DNA of 52,180 nt from Lysobacterales bacterium (GTDB lineage: Bacteria; Pseudomonadota; Gammaproteobacteria; Xanthomonadales; SZUA-36), in assembly GCA_014238945.1 (NCBI GenBank), contig JABAAB010000033.1, positions 1 through 52,180 of the forward strand, read 5' to 3'. Position numbers and translations under genes: made by a program. Under the pieces are notes generated by a model. It was not told the origin of the DNA. It saw only the letters and a list, made by a program, of their open reading frames with translations, and did no database searches. Positions 46,643 to 52,180 of this stretch are shown here, piece after piece; the stretch's first letter is position 1; each line of letters opens with the position of its first letter.

Positions 46643-48652
46643 TTGAAGAACAAGGCATTCAAATTAGTCAGCGATTATCAACCGGCGGGTGACCAGTCGC
46701 AGGCCATCAGTGAACTGACCGGTGGATTGCGGGATGGTCTGTCACACATGACTCTTTTGGGTGTCACCGGTTCCGGTAAAACCTTCAGCATGGCCAACGT
46801 GATCCAGGATCTGCAGCGTCCGACCCTGGTGATGGCCCCCAACAAGACCCTGGCAGCACAGTTATATGGTGAATTCCGTAGCTACTTCCCGGGCAACGCG
46901 GTCGAGTATTTCGTCTCCTACTACGATTACTACCAGCCGGAGGCCTACGTTCCTTCGTCGGATACCTACATCGAAAAAGATGCCTCTATAAACGAACACA
47001 TCGAACAGATGCGTCTGTCGGCCACCAAGGCCTTGCTGGAACGGCGTGACACCATCATCGTTTCCACGGTCTCCGCCATTTACGGTCTAGGCGACCCCAG
47101 CCAGTACCTGAGCATGGTTCTGCACCTGTCCGTTGGCGAGATTATCAACCAGCGCGTTATCTTAAGACGCCTGGCCGAGATGCAGTACAGCCGCAATGAC
47201 ATGGAGCTTCGACGGGGTACCTACCGGGTACGTGGTGAAGTCATCGACATATTTCCCGGTGATGAGGAGATTCGTGCCGTCCGCGTCGAGTTATTCGACG
47301 ATGAAATCGAGGCCATTTCGCAGTTCGACCCACTGACCGGGGAAGTGGTCAACAAGATGCAGCGGTTTACCATTTATCCCAAGTCACATTACGTGACACC
47401 ACGACAGGTGGTCATTGATGCCGTGGCTGCAATCAGGGATGAACTCAAGGAGCGCCTCACCTACCAACGAGAAACCCAGCAACTGGTGGAGGCCCAGAGA
47501 CTGGAACAACGCACCGTGTATGACATGGAAATGATGCTGGAACTGGGTTATTGCAACGGGGTAGAGAACTACTCACGTCATCTGACCGGTCGGGGCCCTG
47601 GTGAGGCACCACCCACCCTGTATGACTATTTGCCGGAAGATGCCCTTTTGGTACTCGACGAAAGCCACGTATTGGTACCCCAGTTGGGGGGTATGTACAA
47701 AGGTGATAGATCACGTAAAGAAAACCTTGTAACTTACGGATTTAGATTGCCTTCTGCTATGGATAATCGACCTCTTAGGTTCGATGAGTGGGAGCAGAAG
47801 GCCGGCCAGACCATCTTTGTTTCCGCCACGCCACGCGTCTACGAACTGGAGCGTTCCGGAACCGTGGTCCAGCAGTTGGTGCGACCGACCGGGCTGGTCG
47901 ACCCCGAGGTGGAAGTACGACCGGTGGGGGACCAGGTGGATGACCTGTTGTCAGAGATCCACCGTCGCGCGGCCATGGGTGACCGGGTGCTGGTCACCAC
48001 CCTGACCAAGCGCATGGCAGAGAACCTGACCGATTACCTGGCCGATCACGGCGTCAGGGTGCGTTACCTGCACTCGGACGTGGATACCGTTGAGCGGGTG
48101 GAAATCATTCGAGACCTGCGTCTGGGTGAGTTCGATGTGCTGGTCGGTATCAACCTGCTCAGGGAGGGCCTGGATATGCCGGAGGTCTCGCTGGTGGCCA
48201 TTCTTGATGCCGACCGTGAAGGATTTCTGCGTTCTGATTCATCACTGATACAGACCATTGGCCGCGCCGCCCGCAATATCAGGGGCAAGGCCATACTCTA
48301 TGCGGACAAGATTACCGGTTCCATGGAGCGCGCCATAGCAGAGACCGACCGGCGTCGTAACCGGCAAAGAGAATACAACCTCGAACACGGCATCACGCCA
48401 AAAAGTATTGAAAAGGCCGTCACCGACATCATGGAAGATGCACGCACGATGACACCGTCAGGCGACAGTCGTCAGCAAAAGGTGGCTGAAACCGTGGCGC
48501 AGTACCAGCACATGTCACCTGTGGAACTCGGCAAGACCATCCTGGAGATGGAAAAACAGATGATCCGGCACGCGGAATTGCTGGAGTTTGAAGAGGCTGC
48601 AGAGATGCGGGATAAAATAAAGAATCTGAAAGAGCAGGTATTAATGTCCTGA
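46643..48652 (+). CDS. uvrB: Excinuclease ABC subunit B
   Basis: A helicase-like subunit (about 669 residues) that verifies DNA damage in nucleotide excision repair with UvrA and UvrC. Walker A GVTGSGKT (40-47), beta-hairpin region ([20 protein letters not shown]), DESH box, helicase motifs V/VI ([28 protein letters not shown]), and the C-terminal UVR domain that contacts UvrC ([20 protein letters not shown]). I prefer TTG 46643 because it aligns with the family start ([15 protein letters not shown]). GTG 46616 would add nine residues and sits at the edge of a perfect hairpin. No LexA box was seen. A patch at 47699-47788 has unusual codon use. Confidence 0.95.
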   Translation: MKNKAFKLVSDYQPAGDQSQAISELTGGLRDGLSHMTLLGVTGSGKTFSMANVIQDLQRPTLVMAPNKTLAAQLYGEFRSYFPGNAVEYFVSYYDYYQPEAYVPSSDTYIEKDASINEHIEQMRLSATKALLERRDTIIVSTVSAIYGLGDPSQYLSMVLHLSVGEIINQRVILRRLAEMQYSRNDMELRRGTYRVRGEVIDIFPGDEEIRAVRVELFDDEIEAISQFDPLTGEVVNKMQRFTIYPKSHYVTPRQVVIDAVAAIRDELKERLTYQRETQQLVEAQRLEQRTVYDMEMMLELGYCNGVENYSRHLTGRGPGEAPPTLYDYLPEDALLVLDESHVLVPQLGGMYKGDRSRKENLVTYGFRLPSAMDNRPLRFDEWEQKAGQTIFVSATPRVYELERSGTVVQQLVRPTGLVDPEVEVRPVGDQVDDLLSEIHRRAAMGDRVLVTTLTKRMAENLTDYLADHGVRVRYLHSDVDTVERVEIIRDLRLGEFDVLVGINLLREGLDMPEVSLVAILDADREGFLRSDSSLIQTIGRAARNIRGKAILYADKITGSMERAIAETDRRRNRQREYNLEHGITPKSIEKAVTDIMEDARTMTPSGDSRQQKVAETVAQYQHMSPVELGKTILEMEKQMIRHAELLEFEEAAEMRDKIKNLKEQVLMS

Positions 48653-48679
48653 AGCCTATATGACGCACTGCGAGCGTGT

Positions 48680-48769
48680 GGAGATCCCGGGTTCCGCTAC
48701 TCGCGGTCCCGGGTTAACAGAGTGTCATTCCCGCGAAAGTCCCTCGTCATTCCCGCGCAAGCGGGAATC
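48680..48769 (+). repeat. 90-bp composite B-A repeat, left copy of an inverted pair
   Basis: Module B followed by two module A arms. It matches the reverse complement of 50033-50122 at 82 of 90 positions by hand alignment. The copy overlaps the last two bases of the stop codon of the 48768-49952 gene. Confidence 0.9.
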
Positions 48770-49952
48770 ACCAAATCCTGACATCCATCCACACCAGACG
48801 GTGGTCCGAAAAACCAATCAGTTCGTGCCCAGGTTGACCCCCTGACGGCCAGAATACCCCGCAGTCATTAACCTCCAGTGTGACAGATGGCAACACATAA
48901 TCAATGCGCATATTGCCCGTGTACCTGTCATTGAAATCCCCGGTATCTGTAGACGGATCGCCCCGGTGCTCCAGGTTTTTACCACCTTGCGTTTCAAGGG
49001 CTTCGCGGGATCCGTCACTGGATGGCGTACAGGAGCTGTCGATCAGTGGGTGGTCCAATAGCTGAAGAATGGCCGCGCTACTGGAGTCTCCGTCGACAGG
49101 ATCGGCGTTCAGGTCGCCCGCGATTACAAAATGTGCTCCTTCATTCAGGCCGCCGTTGACTCCATTGTCGTCATAGATATAGTGCGATGAATTCGGGTCC
49201 AGGTAATCGGCCCACAGACGGATCTCATCGTGGTTGCGCAGGCCATTGCGGTCTTCAGGGCCATCAAACACGGGTGGGGTAGGGTGGCTAACAAGGAAAT
49301 GGATGACCTCGTCACCCACCTGTACCGGGATGTCCCAGTGGCTCTTGGAACTGAGTCTCATTTGCTTGTACACCTCGTCGGGGTACCAGGAGGAGCCATC
49401 AGGGTTCAGAGTCTGCAAGGCACCGGGCATATCTTGCCAAAGAAATCCCCGGAACGACCTCAGGCTGTCCTTGTTGATTGGGAAACGGGACAGCACCTGC
49501 ATCCCGTACTGGCCTGGGAACCAGCCAAACCCCCAAGCATCAGCGGGCCCACCGGTCTCGCCATCGTTATCCAGGTCGAGACCGCTGTCGACACCGGTAT
49601 TGACTGGTCCGTCCAGCATATGTGCATAGCTGATGGGATTGCTACCATGCTGTGATACTGCCAGGTAGTTCTCCACAAAAAGCTGACCGGCGTTTTGTTC
49701 CGGCTGGAAATCGAACTCGTTAATCAGCAGCACATCCGGACGAACCTTCTGAATAACAGCTGCAGCCTTGCGTAATCCCTCATCGTCGCCGGATTTCAGC
49801 CTTGCAAGCAATTTCCCATGTGATTCGAGACCCATGGCAATGTTGTAGGTGGCAAAGCGGATGAATTTGTTCTCATCGGCGCTGGATTCGATGGACTGGG
49901 TGAGTGTTGCAACACAATACAGTGACAACAAAATGAATCGGGTCAGGTGCAT
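48768..49952 (-). CDS. Exported endonuclease/exonuclease/phosphatase-fold protein
   Basis: A 394-residue protein with a signal peptide (ILLSLYCVATLTQSIESSA). The EEP (DNase I-like) fold is shown by FATYNIAMGL, DVLLINEFD (metal Glu), GMQVLSRFPI, HFVIAGDLNADP (catalytic Asp/Asn) and a final SDHRLVWMDV (catalytic Asp-His). This superfamily cleaves phosphodiesters or phosphoesters (nucleases, sphingomyelinases, inositol phosphatases). An exported form may scavenge phosphate or nucleic acid. The gene is bracketed by two inverted 90-bp repeats, and its stop codon TGA is partly supplied by one of them. No operon partner is present. Confidence 0.88.
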   Translation of the reverse strand: MHLTRFILLSLYCVATLTQSIESSADENKFIRFATYNIAMGLESHGKLLARLKSGDDEGLRKAAAVIQKVRPDVLLINEFDFQPEQNAGQLFVENYLAVSQHGSNPISYAHMLDGPVNTGVDSGLDLDNDGETGGPADAWGFGWFPGQYGMQVLSRFPINKDSLRSFRGFLWQDMPGALQTLNPDGSSWYPDEVYKQMRLSSKSHWDIPVQVGDEVIHFLVSHPTPPVFDGPEDRNGLRNHDEIRLWADYLDPNSSHYIYDDNGVNGGLNEGAHFVIAGDLNADPVDGDSSSAAILQLLDHPLIDSSCTPSSDGSREALETQGGKNLEHRGDPSTDTGDFNDRYTGNMRIDYVLPSVTLEVNDCGVFWPSGGQPGHELIGFSDHRLVWMDVRIW

Positions 49953-50032
49953 ACATAAAAGCCGGTGAAAGGCGGTATGATAACCGAAGATTTGTAGGTT
50001 GTTGCTAGTCTTGCAAGTCGGTGACTTAGCAA

Positions 50033-50122
50033 GATTCCCGCGTTCGCGGGAATGACGAGGGACTTTCGCGGGAATGATACCCCGTCATCCCGGGGCCGCG
50101 AGTAGCGGAACCCGGGATCTCC
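50033..50122 (-). repeat. 90-bp composite repeat, right (inverted) copy
   Basis: Reverse complement of the copy at 48680-48769 with 8 mismatches. It begins 80 bases upstream of the gene it helps bracket. The remainder of the gap 49953-50206 carries no other gene; the AhpD-like gene's promoter should lie near its right end. Confidence 0.9.
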
Positions 50123-50206
50123 GGGTGGTTCGTGCCACCTGTGCCGTTTGACTACCCTGCCATGAGTCCAAAACAACCATAATTTCAGTGTACGGAGAAT
50201 TACGAA

Positions 50207-50815
50207 ATGTCCTTTATCAGGATCATCCCACCAGACCAGGCCAGCGGACGTCTGCAGACACTCTACAAAAGAATCCAGGCACCCGACGGACAGGTGGACA
50301 ACGTCATGCAGGCGCACAGTCTGAGGCCGCATACCATGGAAGGTCACATGGCCATTTACAAGGCGGTGCTTCACCACAGTGCCAACCGCCTGCCCGAGTG
50401 GTACCTGGAAGCCATCGGTGTACTGGTCAGCCGGTTGAACGGCTGCAGTTATTGCGAAAGCCATCACGCAGCAGGGTTGAAGCGACTGCTGACGGCTGAA
50501 TCCATGAACTATGACTCCTACCGGGCTGCCCTGGGGAGGAAAGTGCCCGAAGAACCATTTACATCGGCCGAACAGCTGGGATTGGCCTATGTACGCAAAT
50601 TAACCCATGTGCCGGGTCTCATCGAAGCCGCTGATATTGACGCATTGCGTGCTGTTGGTTTTGATGATGGTGAAATACTTGAGATCAACCAGGTCGCTGC
50701 CTACTTTGCCTATGCCAACCGCACCGTGTCAGGGCTGGGAGTCAATGCAGAAGGCGAAGTGCTGGGCCAGTCGCCAACAACCGGGAACGATGAAAGTGGC
50801 TGGTCGCACGGTTGA
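50207..50815 (+). CDS. AhpD-like (carboxymuconolactone decarboxylase family) peroxidase-related protein
   Basis: A 202-residue helical protein of the CMD/AhpD family. The active-site motif is C80-x-x-C83-x-x-x-H87 (GCSYCESHHAAG), the CxxC-H pattern used for thiol-based peroxide reduction in AhpD. The rest (LPEWYLEAIGVLVSRLNGC, LGLAYVRKLTHVPGLIE) fits the peroxidase-related subgroup. The ATG has GGAG eight bases upstream. No AhpC or lipoamide partner is nearby. Confidence 0.88.
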   Translation: MSFIRIIPPDQASGRLQTLYKRIQAPDGQVDNVMQAHSLRPHTMEGHMAIYKAVLHHSANRLPEWYLEAIGVLVSRLNGCSYCESHHAAGLKRLLTAESMNYDSYRAALGRKVPEEPFTSAEQLGLAYVRKLTHVPGLIEAADIDALRAVGFDDGEILEINQVAAYFAYANRTVSGLGVNAEGEVLGQSPTTGNDESGWSHG

Positions 50816-50861
50816 CCGAACACACTGCATTGCCGAGAGTAGGCATCTGCATTTTAGCCCA

Positions 50862-50982
50862 CGTCATTTCCGCGAAAGCGGGAATCTCCTGACGCTGAGG
50901 TAGCCTGAAACAGACGTAATGAGAAAGGCTCTGCGAGCGTATGGAGGTCCCGGGTTCCGCTACTCGCGGCCCCGGGATGACG
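50862..50982. repeat. Composite A-B repeat
   Basis: Module A with its extension TCCTGACGCTGAGGTAGCCTGAAACAG, a short spacer, then module B (50943-50982). The extension matches the one at 46019-46044, showing that the repeat unit is longer than the palindrome. The gap 50816-51021 has no gene. Confidence 0.83.
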
Positions 50983-51021
50983 GTGGTAATTTTGAAGAAC
51001 TAATGTTGGTATGACGGTAGT

Positions 51022-51933
51022 TTATTGCTTGCAGTCAGATGGCCTCACCACACTGTCAAGATCGTAGTTATCCGGTCCCAGCACCCGCTGTATCTGCCTG
51101 AGAGCGTCCTCTATTGACCTCCATTGGTGATAGGCCACCTGCGGATCAAAACTGTTGACCTGATCATCTTCGCCGCTATATCGCCAGGCGTGCACGGGGG
51201 TATCCAGCAGGCCAAAGGTTTCTTTTACGGCATCAAGATTTTTCTGCTTGTCATCGGCCATGATCACAACAGAGGGTAAACCTGTATCGGTTTTTTGCAA
51301 CAGGGCATACAGCATGTGGCCCTTGTGCTGCCCTGCGGTCAGAAACACACCGTCCTCGTATAACGACAGGCGGCCGTCTTCCAGTGGCATAAATGGCTCT
51401 TTATAACCACCCGGTGGACCAATGGCCGAGTGTGAAAAGTTGTAACCGGCGCGACGCAGTTCACGAAACGTCTGCAAACGGTACTGCTGACCTCGTGAGG
51501 TCACCGCGATGACCGCCACCCCGCTGTCCTGGATGATGGAAACCTGCTCGGCTGCATCGGCCTGGGTGGGGCGCATGGCGCTGGCAAAAAACAACGCACC
51601 CTGGGCCGCGAAACGGTCACCCGTATTGTGCGGGCTGCACGGTTCTTCGTTGCTCAGTTCCTTTTGCCATTCGTACCACTGGTCGGATCCCAGGCCCTGT
51701 TCCATCGCCAGAATGGTGTTGTCGATGTCAAATACCATCAACACGTTATCGACACCAGCGTGTTCGACCTGGTCAATAACATCGGCGGTAACTTCGGCCA
51801 GGTCGGCAGTTTCCCGGTCAAACGACCGGACTGGTTCGTAGGGCAGGGATGTATGCAGGTTACCGGAGCAGGCGCTGAGACAACAGCTCACCAGCACAAT
51901 CAGGAACCGTGGGTGGTTCATTTTAATTTGCAT
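51022..51933 (-). CDS. HAD-type DUF2608 lipoprotein
   Basis: A 303-residue exported protein with lipobox LSAC (Cys22 from the start used), so outer- or inner-membrane-anchored. It carries a HAD-like phosphatase motif, FDIDNTILAME, the later T-SRGQQY block (motif II Thr/Ser), and an acidic C-terminal segment (VVIMADDKQKNLDAV), matching DUF2608 proteins. A phosphatase role is plausible but unproven. I start at ATG 51933; further ATGs at 51921 and 51942 and a TTG at 51981 are alternatives without strong ribosome sites. Confidence 0.8.
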   Translation of the reverse strand: MQIKMNHPRFLIVLVSCCLSACSGNLHTSLPYEPVRSFDRETADLAEVTADVIDQVEHAGVDNVLMVFDIDNTILAMEQGLGSDQWYEWQKELSNEEPCSPHNTGDRFAAQGALFFASAMRPTQADAAEQVSIIQDSGVAVIAVTSRGQQYRLQTFRELRRAGYNFSHSAIGPPGGYKEPFMPLEDGRLSLYEDGVFLTAGQHKGHMLYALLQKTDTGLPSVVIMADDKQKNLDAVKETFGLLDTPVHAWRYSGEDDQVNSFDPQVAYHQWRSIEDALRQIQRVLGPDNYDLDSVVRPSDCKQ

Positions 51934-51996
51934 GGGGCGCATATTACGGCATTCCGGCCTGTGCCGGAACTTTCCTGCCAACAGAACGGCAAAATT

Positions 51997-52180
51997 CTAG
52001 TTGAACAGTATGCGGAACGCGTGTACTCCGCCCGTGAGCGTGAAAGTATAACTTCCACCCGCTGTCACTGTGATGGCCTCACCACTGACCTCATCGATCA
52101 GCACCGCATCGCCAAACAGGTGGGCCTCGCCCTCCCACGACAGGGTTACTTCATTGCCTACACCAGAGGCGCGAACCTCA
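51997..52180 (-). CDS. C-terminal fragment of a CDS cut by the window edge
   Basis: The last 60 codons of a minus-strand frame ending in TAG at 51997-51999; the 5' part lies beyond the window. The translation is beta-rich with alternating hydrophobic residues (GNEVTLSWEGEAHLFGDAV, then GGSYTFTLTGGVHAFRILFN), as in secreted beta-sandwich domains. It lies just upstream of the DUF2608 gene on the same strand. No family is recognised. Confidence 0.6.
   Translation of the reverse strand, partial: EVRASGVGNEVTLSWEGEAHLFGDAVLIDEVSGEAITVTAGGSYTFTLTGGVHAFRILFN

Noticed and set aside
48768-49952. Nuclease-based defence or secreted DNase toxin
   Set aside because: The EEP fold alone does not show the substrate; there is no immunity, targeting or export partner nearby.

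Overview
This window looks like chromosomal DNA from a gammaproteobacterium, moderately GC-rich by eye, probably free-living or marine. The call rests on ZipA (a gammaproteobacterial division protein) next to smc and ligA, the yciO-scpA-scpB-rluB cluster, the rnr-rlmB pair, and many secreted proteins with NHL, FN3, YHYH and MORN repeats. I cannot place the family. There is no phage, plasmid or transposase gene and no CRISPR array.

Layout. 1-2400: a secreted NHL-repeat protein and a decayed paralogue. 2400-5660: tRNA-Leu, rnr, rlmB. 5660-6070: a block of intergenic repeats. 6200-7780: a deaminase-nitrilase pair. 7800-11670 (minus strand): yciO, scpA, scpB, rluB and an HD hydrolase. 11900-19450: YciI, BolA, queF (minus), smc, zipA, ligA. 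19540-24000: a lipoprotein, a SLC13/RCK_C permease, a SYLF protein and a 2OG-Fe oxygenase. 24180-27240: a large secreted metalloprotease with FN3 domains. 27540-31750: a signalling locus made of a STAS protein, a solute-binding/TRIC-channel fusion and a divergent membrane SpoIIE-type phosphatase with an ATPase domain. 31870-34450: tRNA-Asn, then an AT-richer stretch with a VOC-protein gene broken by one stop codon, a SEC-C/TPR/sulfotransferase protein and a gene remnant. 34450-38450: a PLP decarboxylase, an M20 amidohydrolase and an ATP-grasp protein. 38580-43930: a Spy-like, YHYH, MORN and SCO gene row facing a BaeSR-like two-component system. 43970-52180: an orphan pseudopilin, an AspB-type aminotransferase, a small secreted protein, uvrB, an endonuclease/exonuclease/phosphatase-fold protein, an AhpD-like protein, a HAD/DUF2608 lipoprotein and a truncated CDS at the window edge.

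Two palindromic intergenic modules recur across the window. I call them module A (core CATTCCCGCGAAAGCGGGAA) and module B (core TCCCGGGTTCCGCTACTCGC). They occur alone or as composites. One composite of 90 bp is present as two inverted copies that bracket a single gene (48768-49952).

The two most system-like loci are the STAS / SBP-TRIC / SpoIIE-ATPase cluster and the BaeSR / Spy-like / YHYH / MORN / SCO cluster. I see no convincing anti-phage or otherwise wholly unknown system. The functional links I propose are inferred from gene order and domain content.
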